A stretch of DNA of 41,947 nucleotides from an uncultured Blautia sp. (GTDB taxonomy: Bacteria; Bacillota; Clostridia; Lachnospirales; Lachnospiraceae), in assembly GCA_934364795.1 (NCBI GenBank), contig CAKRMK010000030.1, positions 1-41,947 of the forward strand, given 5' to 3'. The notes beneath the pieces are model-generated. The model saw nothing but the letters and a program-made list of their open reading frames with translations. It was not told where the DNA came from and searched no databases. Of this stretch, positions 7,703-16,085 are shown one piece after another. The translations under genes and the position numbers were made by a program. Position 1 is the stretch's first letter. The number at the start of each line of letters is the position of its first letter.

Positions 7703-8329
7703 TTAATTTTCAGGAAAAAGCGTCCGCAGCTTGTGCAGGGCGTTTTTTTCTATTCTGGAAACATAGGAACGGCTGATGTGAAGATGGCGGGCAATTTCTC
7801 TTTGTGTCTGTTCTTTTTTGCCCAAAAGTCCGAAACGGCAGCAGATCACCTCATACTCTTTGTCATTTAGAACAGATTTCATGGATTTTAATACATGACG
7901 GATATTTTCCTGGGCAGCATACTCTTCTACCACATCTATAGCAGGTCCTTCTATCACGTCAAGGAGGCTGATTTCATTGCCTTCTTTGTCTGTTCCAATA
8001 GGTTCATAGAGAGAAATTTCCCTGGAATGTTTTTTGCGGGCACGGAACATCATAAGCAATTCATTGTCAATGCATCTGGCAGCATAAGTGGAAAGCCGGG
8101 CAGTTTTCGTGGCGTCGAAAGTGGAAATTGCTTTCATAAGACCAATGGTTCCAATGGAAATCAGATCATCCAGATCCACATCAGATCCCTGATATTTTTT
8201 TACCACATGGGCAACCAGACGCAGATTACGCTCAATAAGAATATTTTTTGCTTCCATATCGCCCCTTTGGTACTGCTGAAGATAATACTGTTCCTCGGCC
8301 ATAGTCAAAGGTTTTAAAAATGTCTTCAA
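7703..8329 (-). CDS. sigK: RNA polymerase sporulation sigma factor SigK
   Basis: A 208-residue sigma-70 family protein with the SigK pattern: ERNLRLVAHVVKKYQ (region 2), [29 protein letters not shown], and a region 4 HTH (QREIARHLHISRSYVSRIE). SigK drives late mother-cell gene expression during sporulation. Unlike B. subtilis pro-SigK, only about five residues precede the conserved KPLT segment, so no removable pro-sequence is present. The gene is uninterrupted, with no skin element. The start is TTG (8327-8329) with GAGG (8337-8340) 7 bp upstream; no better in-frame start is visible. It is divergent from the operon beginning near 8525. Confidence 0.9.
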   Translation of the reverse strand: MKTFLKPLTMAEEQYYLQQYQRGDMEAKNILIERNLRLVAHVVKKYQGSDVDLDDLISIGTIGLMKAISTFDATKTARLSTYAARCIDNELLMMFRARKKHSREISLYEPIGTDKEGNEISLLDVIEGPAIDVVEEYAAQENIRHVLKSMKSVLNDKEYEVICCRFGLLGKKEQTQREIARHLHISRSYVSRIEKNALHKLRTLFPEN

Positions 8330-8449
8330 ATCGTTACCTCAAAGGGGATTTCTATATAGTTTATGAAAAATACAGGCTTTGCGTGCACCCTTTTTTAGAG
8401 CCTCTTTTTTTATTGCTTTTTGTGGTGGTGGGATTTTGGACATGATGGC

Positions 8450-8478
8450 TTGCAATAACAGGGCAAAATCATTATAAT
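8450..8478 (+). promoter_or_regulatory. Sigma-A promoter of the DUF5717-DUF5716-TPR operon
   Basis: TTGCAA (8450-8455), a 17-bp spacer and a perfect TATAAT (8473-8478). The start of the first gene is about 45 bp downstream. Confidence 0.75.
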
Positions 8479-8524
8479 AAATGACAGACTATGTAGATTA
8501 AGAATATTGAAAGACGTAAGGTGA

Positions 8525-11500
8525 ATGATTTTGAAAAAAAAGATCGAACAGCTTTTAAACGGAAAGTTTGAATATGAGCAGCCACAGCTTCTGTTTTCCA
8601 AAGAGAAGCTTACCCTGACCATGAAAGCAGGGGAGACAAAAAGAGGCGAAGTTTATGTGGGAACGGAGGACAACCGCAAGATCAGAGGATATGTCACTTC
8701 TTCCAGCCGAAGAATAGTGCCGGCGATGGACCACATTTCGGGAACTACGGTGCGCCTTCCTTTGGGAATTGATACAGTAGGAATGCAGCCAGGAGAGAGT
8801 CTGAAGGGCTGGCTGTGTTTTACTACGAATGTAGGAGAAGCGCGTCTTCCATTTGAGATAGAATTGGAGAAAGAAGAAATACGCAGCTTTACCGGAGTGG
8901 TAGAGGATCTTGACGCTTTTGTTAGTGTGGCAAAGGATGATTTTAAGGAAGCCTTCCGTATTTTTACAGATAAGGGTTTTTCCATGATCCTGGAAAAAGA
9001 AAATGAGAAGATCAAGACTCTTTATCAGGGACTTTCCGGACAGCCTGTTACCTACCAGCATCTGGAAGAGTTTCTCATAGCAGCAGGTAAGAAAGAGAAA
9101 GTCACCATAAATGCCCGTGATGTAGGCAAAGAATATTACGACCTGAAGGATTCAGTGAAAGAATCTTTTTATATTCAGCGAAGCGGATGGGGGCATTTGC
9201 GTTTAGACATAGAAGTTACAGGTGAATTTCTGGAAATTCCCCGCAAGGTAGTTACAGACGAAGATTTCATTGGAAGTCATTACGAAGTAGAATATGTGCT
9301 CCACAAAGAAAAGCTGGGAAAGGGCAATCAGTACGGCAAGATTATTGTGAAAAGCCCATATGAAGAGCTTACCTACACCATTGTTGCCTCCACCAGCGGC
9401 AAGATGGATGTGGATATCCGCCTGAATCAGAAGAGAAGCAAGCTGGATCTTTTGAAAGACAGTCTGGCTTATCTGTGCGGTGAAACAGCACAGGAAAGTG
9501 GCATTGCAGGAAATGTAAATCCAGGAGAAAATGGCTGGATGAATTTTTCTACATGGAGTACAAGCAGTCATTATATCCTGAATCAGCTGCAACAGGCCGG
9601 CTGTGAATATCCGGAGTACCAGATGTATGAGGTACTTTTGCTTCATATGGAGAATAACGAAGAGCAGGCAAAGAAAATTCTGGAAATTTACCAGGATAAA
9701 TCCTATACAAGAGATGATCTGGAATTTGCAGGTGTTTATCTTTATTTATGCGCCATTACCGGATTATATAAAGATAAAGTCCATGCACTGTCACGGATCC
9801 GCAATTTTTATATGCAAAAAAGTGACAGCTTTATTTTGCTGTGGATTTTGCTGAAACTGGATCCGGCATACAAAGAAACTCCTTCCAAGGCATTGTTTAT
9901 GCTGGAAGAACAGTTTGAAAAAGGGTGTACAAGCCCGTTTCTTTATCTGGAGGCATGGAAGATTATCTGCAGGGATATGACACTTTTGCACCGGCTGAAC
10001 AGCTTCTGGGGCCAGGTGTTCCGATTTGCAGCCAGAAAGAACCTGCTTACAGAAGAGCTTGTAATGCGTCTTGCATATCTTTCCGGTTATGAGAAAGAAT
10101 ATAATGAGAGCATTTATCAGGCAATGGCAAAGGGCTACGACAGATATTCCTCTGACGATACCCTGGAAGCAATCTGCAAGTATGTTATGAAGGGAAATCC
10201 CCGCAAAACAGAATATTTCCGCTGGTTTTCCCTTGCTGTGGAGCATGGACTGCGTCTGACAAGGCTTTATGAATATTATGTGGAAACAATGGATACCTCT
10301 GTGCGTATTGAGCTTCCCAAAGCTCTCCTTATGTACTTTACCTATAACAGCGATTCCCTTGGGGATTCCAAGAGAGCTTTCATTTATTCCTGCATCACAG
10401 CGAACAAAGAAAAGGAGCCTGCTTCCTATGAACGTTATATGAACAGTATGCAGGAGTTTGCCAAAGAAAAACTGGCACAGGGAAAAATGAACGAAAATTA
10501 TGCGGCGCTTTATCAGGAGTTTCTGATGGAACCACGTACGAAGGCAGCAGCAGACGCCATTTCCCAGAAAATGTTTACCCACAGACTGTATTTCGAGGAC
10601 AAAAAGGTACGTTACGTGATTGTCCGTCATAACCAGATGGCACAGGAGGAAATTTATACCTGTGTACAGGGTGTGGCATATCCCAGAATTTATACAGAGG
10701 ATGCGGCAATTTTGTTTCAGGATGATAAACAGCGCAGATACAGTGCAACTGTGGATTACAGCCTGAAGAAGACTATGGATGAAGAAAGTGCGGTAAAAAC
10801 AATTCTTGATCTTGGAGTATCAGAGCCAGGTGTGCTTCTTCATTATTGTGAAAACAATTCCATAAATAAAGACAATTTGGAAATTTTCCAGAGACTGGTG
10901 CAGTCCGACGGATTCTGCCAGGAATACAAGCAGAAGGTGCGCCGTAAGATTCTGGATTATTATGCAGTGCATGTGTATGGAGAGGATCTGGACCACTATC
11001 TGAAAAAAATGGATTACCGGGAATATGCAAGAGTAGACCTAAAGGAGCTTCTCACAGTCCTGATCAGCAGAGGACTTTTCTCCCAGGCCCTTTCCATTGT
11101 GGAAGAATTTGGCTATGAAGGCGTTGACATGCGAAGCCTTCTGAAGCTTACCAGCAGAATGATCGTGAGAGTTGATCTTGCAGAGGATGAAGAACTTCTC
11201 GCCCTGGCATCTGATGTGTACCGAAACGGCTTTTATGACGAAGTCATTCTCACCTATCTGATGAAATATCGTTTTGGGCCTGTGGACGAGATGCTGTCCA
11301 TCTGGAAAAGTGCAAGAGGTTTTGAGATGGATACCTATAATCTGGAAGAAAAAATCCTTCAGCTTCTTATGTTTACAGAGGATTACCGCAAGGAAGGTGA
11401 ACATGTGCTGGAGGCTTACATCCGCCATTCAGGAAGGGAGTGGATCGTAAGTGGATATCTGACTCATGTTTCTTACGGAATTTTCGTGAAAGAATATACA

Positions 11501-12124
11501 ATGAGTCCATTTATAAAAAACTGTCTGATCAATGCCTATATGCAGAAATGGCCGGTGAATGAGGTATGCAATCTGGCTTTGTTCCGTGAATTATCCAAAG
11601 ACAAAGGACAAAAAGAAGCACTTCTTTCCATCGAAAAAGATCTGTTGAAGCAATGTGTTGGAAAGGACAGAATATTTGCATTTTTCCACAGACTTCCACC
11701 GGAAATTTTAAGTCTGTATCAGCTGGATGACAAAACCTGTGTGGAATATCACGGAAATCCCCAGAGCAAGGTAACTTTGGTGTACGGGCTGGATACCGGA
11801 CTTGGAAGAAAAATGGAATACAAAACAGAACCACTGAAAAATATTTATGAAGGTATTTTTACCAAAACATTTACCCTGTTTTATGGAGAAACTCTGCATT
11901 ACCACTTTGTAGAAGAGTATGGTGGCAAGACAAAGAAATCTCCGGAACGTGTGCTTGGCATGAGCAAGGCAGAGGGAACACCGTTCAGCAAATATCAGAT
12001 GCTGAATCAGATTTTATCTGCAAGGAAACTGGATAAAAATGATGAAGTAATGAAGGGGATGAAAGAATATCTTCGCCAGGAACGGTTTGTAAAAGAAATG
12101 TTTGTCATTGCAGAAGAGGACTGA
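8525..12124 (+). CDS. Large cytoplasmic beta/helical-repeat protein (DUF5717-like)
   Basis: A 1199-residue protein with no signal peptide or membrane segment. I associate it from memory with DUF5717 of Lachnospiraceae; this was not checked. Visible layout: a basic N-terminal helix; an Ig-like beta-sandwich at about residues 20-115; a short helical part; a second beta domain at about 190-310; a long run of helical, TPR/HEAT-like segments from about 345 to 1080; and a C-terminal beta region (from about 1090) before a final helix. No catalytic motif is seen. It looks like a scaffold. It is the first gene of a three-gene operon with a divergent Hsp70 and a TPR protein. AAGG (8518-8521) is very close to ATG 8525, so in-frame TTG 8531 is a possible start. 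Confidence 0.75.
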   Translation: MILKKKIEQLLNGKFEYEQPQLLFSKEKLTLTMKAGETKRGEVYVGTEDNRKIRGYVTSSSRRIVPAMDHISGTTVRLPLGIDTVGMQPGESLKGWLCFTTNVGEARLPFEIELEKEEIRSFTGVVEDLDAFVSVAKDDFKEAFRIFTDKGFSMILEKENEKIKTLYQGLSGQPVTYQHLEEFLIAAGKKEKVTINARDVGKEYYDLKDSVKESFYIQRSGWGHLRLDIEVTGEFLEIPRKVVTDEDFIGSHYEVEYVLHKEKLGKGNQYGKIIVKSPYEELTYTIVASTSGKMDVDIRLNQKRSKLDLLKDSLAYLCGETAQESGIAGNVNPGENGWMNFSTWSTSSHYILNQLQQAGCEYPEYQMYEVLLLHMENNEEQAKKILEIYQDKSYTRDDLEFAGVYLYLCAITGLYKDKVHALSRIRNFYMQKSDSFILLWILLKLDPAYKETPSKALFMLEEQFEKGCTSPFLYLEAWKIICRDMTLLHRLNSFWGQVFRFAARKNLLTEELVMRLAYLSGYEKEYNESIYQAMAKGYDRYSSDDTLEAICKYVMKGNPRKTEYFRWFSLAVEHGLRLTRLYEYYVETMDTSVRIELPKALLMYFTYNSDSLGDSKRAFIYSCITANKEKEPASYERYMNSMQEFAKEKLAQGKMNENYAALYQEFLMEPRTKAAADAISQKMFTHRLYFEDKKVRYVIVRHNQMAQEEIYTCVQGVAYPRIYTEDAAILFQDDKQRRYSATVDYSLKKTMDEESAVKTILDLGVSEPGVLLHYCENNSINKDNLEIFQRLVQSDGFCQEYKQKVRRKILDYYAVHVYGEDLDHYLKKMDYREYARVDLKELLTVLISRGLFSQALSIVEEFGYEGVDMRSLLKLTSRMIVRVDLAEDEELLALASDVYRNGFYDEVILTYLMKYRFGPVDEMLSIWKSARGFEMDTYNLEEKILQLLMFTEDYRKEGEHVLEAYIRHSGREWIVSGYLTHVSYGIFVKEYTMSPFIKNCLINAYMQKWPVNEVCNLALFRELSKDKGQKEALLSIEKDLLKQCVGKDRIFAFFHRLPPEILSLYQLDDKTCVEYHGNPQSKVTLVYGLDTGLGRKMEYKTEPLKNIYEGIFTKTFTLFYGETLHYHFVEEYGGKTKKSPERVLGMSKAEGTPFSKYQMLNQILSARKLDKNDEVMKGMKEYLRQERFVKEMFVIAEED

Positions 12125-12128
12125 AAAT

Positions 12129-13409
12129 ATGAACGAAATTCGTGATCTGATCATAGGAATTGATTTTGGAAAAGACTATTCCCAGATCTGTTATTATGAC
12201 AGGAAAGGGGAAGAGCCCCGTTCCATGTCCATGAAGGTGGGGGCGGAGGAATATGAGGCACCCACCTGTGTATGCTGGCGTACCGAGCAGAAAGATTATA
12301 CTATTGGGCTGGAGGCTGTTTACTTTGCCAGGGAAAAAGGCGGAGAGATGGTGGATAACCTGTATGAAATCTGCAAAAAAGAGGACAGTGTACAGATTTC
12401 CGGAAGGGACGTACAGCCCTGGGAGCTTCTGGCTGTTTTCCTTAGGGGAATGCTGAAATTTCTGGGTGTGACGGATATTGTAAAAAATACAAAATGTCTG
12501 GTAATCACAAGCCCTGGTTTTGATGACATCCAGGTCAACAACATGGAAAGAGCCTGCCAGTCAATCGGATTTGATAAAAAGCAGTATCTTCTCATGGATC
12601 ACGGGGAGAGCTTTTATTATTACTCTCTGACCCAGAAACGGGAAACCTGGAATAGAAGCATTGGCTGGTATAATTTTTTTGAACAGGACGAGGTCGCATT
12701 TCGTCAGCTGACTATGGATGGAAGCACAAGACCTGTTCTGGTAAAACTGGAAGATCCCAAATTTATTAAACTTCCCCATCGTACCTCTGATGAGAAAGAA
12801 AAGGAAAAAGCAGATCAGAAAAGAGACGAGGCTTTTTATGGCTTTATAAAAGATACTCTTGGAAGCGGGCTTTTTTCCAGTATTCAGATCACAGGTTATG
12901 GGTTTGATACGAACTGGGCGAAAAAATCTGTGGGACATCTGTGTATGCAAAGAAGAAAGGTATACTATGGCAATAATCTTTTTGCTAAGGGTGCCTGCGC
13001 CGCAGGAAAAGAGCGTACAGAGGATAAGAATCTGAAGGGCTACCGTTATATGAGTCCTGCACTGGTATTAAAGGACATCGGAATGGAAATGCGTGTGATG
13101 GGAGCGCCTGCCTATTATTCGCTGATTGAAGCAGGAAAAAACTGGTATGAGTGTAAGGCTGGATGTGAACTGATTCTGGATGATACCAAAGAACTGACTT
13201 TTATTGTAGGAACTTTCGGGGAAAAGCAGAAAAAGAAAGTGGTTATGGGGCTGCCAGGTCTGCCGGAGCGTCCCAATAAGACAACCAGGCTGTCCCTGTC
13301 TCTGGCTTATGTGTCACAAAAGCAGTGTAGGGTGACAGTAAAGGATCTTGGCTTTGGGGATATGTTCCCGTCCAGTGGAAAAGTCTGGGATGAACTGGTA
13401 CAGTGGTAA
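12129..13409 (+). CDS. Divergent Hsp70/actin-fold protein without lid (DUF5716-like)
   Basis: A 426-residue protein. The N-terminus LIIGIDFGKDYSQICYYD matches the phosphate-1 loop of the Hsp70/actin ATPase fold. Residues from about 180 (WYNFFEQDEVAFRQLTMDG) sit where Hsp70s have the DLGGGT phosphate-2 loop, but that signature is gone. ITGYGFD (about 254-260) stands where the adenosine loop GGSTR would be, followed by AKGACAAG, which resembles the ALGAA helix. Residues from about 308 to the end resemble the Hsp70 substrate-binding beta domain (GLPGLPERPNKTTRLSLSL, RVTVKDLGFG). The helical lid is missing. Nucleotide binding is uncertain. ATG 12129 is chosen for GAGG at 12116-12119. The fold is inferred by eye. 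Confidence 0.72.
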   Translation: MNEIRDLIIGIDFGKDYSQICYYDRKGEEPRSMSMKVGAEEYEAPTCVCWRTEQKDYTIGLEAVYFAREKGGEMVDNLYEICKKEDSVQISGRDVQPWELLAVFLRGMLKFLGVTDIVKNTKCLVITSPGFDDIQVNNMERACQSIGFDKKQYLLMDHGESFYYYSLTQKRETWNRSIGWYNFFEQDEVAFRQLTMDGSTRPVLVKLEDPKFIKLPHRTSDEKEKEKADQKRDEAFYGFIKDTLGSGLFSSIQITGYGFDTNWAKKSVGHLCMQRRKVYYGNNLFAKGACAAGKERTEDKNLKGYRYMSPALVLKDIGMEMRVMGAPAYYSLIEAGKNWYECKAGCELILDDTKELTFIVGTFGEKQKKKVVMGLPGLPERPNKTTRLSLSLAYVSQKQCRVTVKDLGFGDMFPSSGKVWDELVQW

Positions 13410-13421
13410 AGGAGACAAAGG

Positions 13422-14204
13422 ATGAGTGGATATATTTTGTGTCAGACCAAGAAAGCTGACACACCGTATTTTGTTGAAAACATCAGCACCAATATTTATA
13501 CGCTGGAAGAGCTTTGCTATTATCTGTATCATAATCTGTATCTGGTGGATTCTTCTATTATAAATGAGGGGTTGTGTACCTGGATCAGTGAAGAGCTTGA
13601 TCTGCCAAGGCTTGCTGCGAAGCTTCGCCCCCATCTGGGAAAATTTGCCAGTGCAGAGGATGTGCTGTATCCTGTTTTTAAGGAAATCAATTACCTTACA
13701 TATGAAGAGCTGAAAGCCCTGAATGTAAAGCTTGCAAAAATGGACCAGGAGTCACCTGTGTTAAGAGAAAAGCGAAAAGGGGATGCACTGGTAGAAAATA
13801 AAATGTATGTAAATGCCATCCATGTGTATCAGCATCTGTTAAAAAGAGAGGGGCTGGATCAGGTAAGAGCAGGACTTACCCAGAGCGTGTGGCATAATCT
13901 GGGCTGTACATACAGCTACCTGTTCCAGATGGAAAAAGCCCTGGAGTGTTTCTGGGAAGCTTTTCTTACGGAAGGGGATGAAAATGAGCTGATATGTTAT
14001 CTGCTTGCTTACAAAAAGGCCAAAAAGCCTCAGGAATATGAGAAAAAGCTTGCTTCGCTGAATGTATCTGAAGAAGTGAAACAGAAGGTGAAAGAAGCCC
14101 TTGAATATTTTGAAAAAGAAAAAGAAGAACCTGTAAAGCAGGAAAATATAGATGAAATGCTGGAAAAACTTACAGGGGAATATCATAGAAGCACAGGCGT
14201 ATAA
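13422..14204 (+). CDS. TPR-containing protein, third gene of the Hsp70-like operon
   Basis: A 260-residue cytoplasmic protein. The N-terminal 100 residues (YILCQTKKADTPYF; TLEELCYYLYHNLYLVD) are of unrecognised type. The middle is helical, with at least one clear tetratricopeptide repeat at about residues 150-180 (VWHNLGCTYSYLFQMEKALECFWEAF). The C-terminus is charged and probably coiled coil. No J-domain HPD motif is present, so it is not a DnaJ. It starts 12 bp after the Hsp70-like gene with AAAGGAGA upstream, and the operon terminator overlaps its stop codon. TPRs often bind peptide tails, so an adaptor role with the Hsp70-like protein is plausible but inferred. Confidence 0.72.
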   Translation: MSGYILCQTKKADTPYFVENISTNIYTLEELCYYLYHNLYLVDSSIINEGLCTWISEELDLPRLAAKLRPHLGKFASAEDVLYPVFKEINYLTYEELKALNVKLAKMDQESPVLREKRKGDALVENKMYVNAIHVYQHLLKREGLDQVRAGLTQSVWHNLGCTYSYLFQMEKALECFWEAFLTEGDENELICYLLAYKKAKKPQEYEKKLASLNVSEEVKQKVKEALEYFEKEKEEPVKQENIDEMLEKLTGEYHRSTGV

Positions 14205-14216
14205 GTCTGTGCTTTT
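14190..14216 (+). terminator. Terminator of the Hsp70-like operon
   Basis: AGCACAG (14190-14196) pairs with CTGTGCT (14207-14213), followed by TTTG. It overlaps the last codons of the TPR gene. Confidence 0.6.
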
Positions 14217-14229
14217 GTGATATTCCTTC

Positions 14230-14258
14230 TTGACAGAAGGAAACAGTTATGCTACCAT
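14230..14258 (+). promoter_or_regulatory. Promoter of the amino-acid ABC transporter operon
   Basis: A perfect TTGACA (14230-14235), a 17-bp spacer and TACCAT (14253-14258). Confidence 0.65.
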
Positions 14259-14330
14259 ACAATCATGCTTTCACATGGTAGAGTGATTACGTGATAAAAC
14301 GATGAAGATAAATTCAGGAGGATATATATT

Positions 14331-15221
14331 ATGAAAAAAAGAATGGTAGCGGTTCTGATGAGTGCTTTAATGGCAGCAGGTATCTGTTCTGGTGTGACTG
14401 TATATGCAGATGCCGACAGCAAGACCCTTACAGTAGGTTTTGATGCAGAGTATCCACCATTTGGATATATGGATGATAATGGTGAATATGTAGGTTTTGA
14501 CCTGGATATCGCACAGAAGGTTTGCGATAACCTTGGCTGGGAGCTGGTGAAAAAGCCAATTAACTGGGACTCCAAGGATATGGAACTGAATTCCGGAAAT
14601 ATCGATTGTATCTGGAATGGTTTTACCATTAACGGCCGTGAGGATGATTACACCTGGTCAGATCCATACCTGAATAACGAGCAGGTAATGGTAGTAGCTG
14701 CTGATTCCGGAATTGAGACACTTGCTGACCTGGCTGGCAAGAACGTAGTCGTACAGGCAGCTTCCGCAGCACTGGATGCCCTGAACAGCGATGATAACAA
14801 GGATCTTACCGACAGCTTTGGTTCCCTGACAGAGAATCCGGATTACAATACAGCTTTTATGAACATTGATTCCGGTGCTGCTGATGCAGTTGCAGTTGAT
14901 ATCGGAGTTGCCAAATATCAGCTTGCCCAGAGAGAAGAGGGCAAATATAAGATCCTGGACGAGCCAATCCAGAGTGAGCAGTATGGAATCGGATTTGCCA
15001 AAGGAAATGAAGAACTTCGCGATACTGTATGGGCTGAAGTGATGAAGCTTTATGAGGATGGCGAAATTGACAAATTAGCAGAACAGTATGAAGTGGCAGA
15101 TATGCTTTGCCTTGGGGATGAGGAAGCCGCAGACGAAGCAGAAGAAAATGCTGATGCACAGGATGCTGATACAGCAGAAAGCACAGACGAGGCTGCAGAA
15201 GAAACAACAGACGCAGAATAA
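14331..15221 (+). CDS. Polar amino-acid ABC transporter substrate-binding protein
   Basis: A 296-residue family 3 solute-binding protein. A signal peptide covers about residues 1-26, with likely cleavage after VYA. Ligand-site landmarks are YPPFGYMDDNGEYVGFDLDI and the segment NGFTINGRE before YTWSDPYL. The last 40 residues are an acidic Glu/Asp/Ala/Thr tail not usual for the family. No canonical lipobox is seen: the only signal-region Cys is in AAGIC, with Ile at -1. How the protein is held at the membrane is therefore unclear. AGGAGG precedes ATG 14331. A terminator separates it from the permease gene, which usually gives more binding protein than permease. The substrate cannot be told from sequence. 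Confidence 0.9.
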   Translation: MKKRMVAVLMSALMAAGICSGVTVYADADSKTLTVGFDAEYPPFGYMDDNGEYVGFDLDIAQKVCDNLGWELVKKPINWDSKDMELNSGNIDCIWNGFTINGREDDYTWSDPYLNNEQVMVVAADSGIETLADLAGKNVVVQAASAALDALNSDDNKDLTDSFGSLTENPDYNTAFMNIDSGAADAVAVDIGVAKYQLAQREEGKYKILDEPIQSEQYGIGFAKGNEELRDTVWAEVMKLYEDGEIDKLAEQYEVADMLCLGDEEAADEAEENADAQDADTAESTDEAAEETTDAE

Positions 15222-15282
15222 ACAACAGATGCCGAATAATTACAGATACTGGAGTATGTTGGATAAAATTTAGTTAAAAATT

Positions 15283-15320
15283 AAGAAAAGAGGGTACCTG
15301 GTGCACCCTCTTTTCTTTCA
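15283..15320 (+). terminator. Strong stem-loop terminator between binding-protein and permease genes
   Basis: AAGAAAAGAGGGT (15283-15295) pairs perfectly with ACCCTCTTTTCTT (15305-15317) around a 9-base loop, ending in a T-rich tract. Partial read-through would set the ratio of binding protein to membrane components. Confidence 0.75.
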
Positions 15321-15350
15321 CGAAAGAGTATATTGGAGGAAATCAGTTTT

Positions 15351-16001
15351 ATGAGCTTTAGTGTAATGTTAGGACAGCTGGCAAAAGGAATGACAGTAAC
15401 AACTGAAATTTTCTTTGTCACTCTTATCCTTTCCCTGCCTTTGGGACTTTTGGTATGCTGGGGAAGAATGTCAAAAATACCGGTAATACGCTGGATTGTT
15501 TCCGCTTATATTTCCATTATGCGAGGAACACCACTGATGCTGCAGCTGATGGTAGTATATTTCGGACCTTATTTTATTTTTGGAATCCGGATTTCCATGG
15601 GGTACAGTCTGATTGCAGTATTTATTGCATTTGCCATTAATTATGCTGCTTATTTTGCAGAAATCTACCGTGGAGGAATTGAATCCATGCCGGCTGGTCA
15701 GTATGAAGCTGCCAAAATCCTTGGTTATTCAAAGGCACAGACTTTTTTCAGAATCATTCTTCCGCAGGTTTTCAAAAGGATCCTGCCATCTATTACCAAT
15801 GAGGTAATCACTTTGGTAAAGGATACTTCCCTGGCTTTTGTAGTTGCAGTTGCGGAAATGTTTACCATTGCCAAGCAGATTGCAAGTTCCCAGACCACAA
15901 TGATGCCATTTGTGGTAGCAGCAATTTTTTATTATATCTTTAATCTGTTAGTAGCTGTGATCATGGATAAAATTGAGAAAAAACTGAACTATTACCGTTG
16001 A
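15351..16001 (+). CDS. Polar amino-acid ABC transporter permease
   Basis: A 216-residue inner-membrane permease of the HisMQ type with about five membrane helices. The cytoplasmic EAA loop is clear (SMPAGQYEAAKILGYSKAQ, then FFRIILPQVFKRILPS), and MRGTPLMLQLMVVYF near residue 65 is typical. It would form a homodimer, as no second permease gene is present. ATG 15351 is chosen because GGAGG lies at 15335-15339. It works with the binding protein upstream and the ATPase downstream. Confidence 0.92.
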   Translation: MSFSVMLGQLAKGMTVTTEIFFVTLILSLPLGLLVCWGRMSKIPVIRWIVSAYISIMRGTPLMLQLMVVYFGPYFIFGIRISMGYSLIAVFIAFAINYAAYFAEIYRGGIESMPAGQYEAAKILGYSKAQTFFRIILPQVFKRILPSITNEVITLVKDTSLAFVVAVAEMFTIAKQIASSQTTMMPFVVAAIFYYIFNLLVAVIMDKIEKKLNYYR

Positions 16002-16031
16002 TAAATAAAGGCTATGAAAACACAAAACACT

Positions 16032-16073
16032 GGGGCGTGCAGCTTGTAGGAATGATTTTTTGGGCACGCTTAG
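16032..16073 (-). repeat. Palindromic repeat family, fragment F in reverse orientation
   Basis: GGGGCGTGCAGCTTGTAGG and AATGATTTTT, up to GCACGCTTAG, is the reverse complement of the left arm of the element at 26027-26190, with few changes. It sits inside the ABC-transporter operon, between permease and ATPase genes. Confidence 0.75.
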
Positions 16074-16085
16074 AATGGAGTTGCT

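Noticed and set aside
7719..7752. AAAAAGCG ... CGTTTTTTT hairpin as a terminator after trhP
   Set aside because: It lies within the last codons of sigK and the stem has mismatches; it may act in passing, but coding explains it.
9791..10630. 280-codon minus-strand open frame inside the DUF5717-like gene
   Set aside because: The composition is that of an antisense shadow (Phe, Cys and His rich) and the plus-strand gene is coherent over 1199 codons.
13422..14204. TPR protein as a DnaJ-like cochaperone
   Set aside because: No HPD motif or J-domain helices are visible.
14385..14392. AAGIC in the binding-protein signal peptide as a lipobox
   Set aside because: Ile at -1 is not accepted by the usual [LVI][ASTVI][GAS]C rule; signal peptidase I cleavage after VYA fits better.
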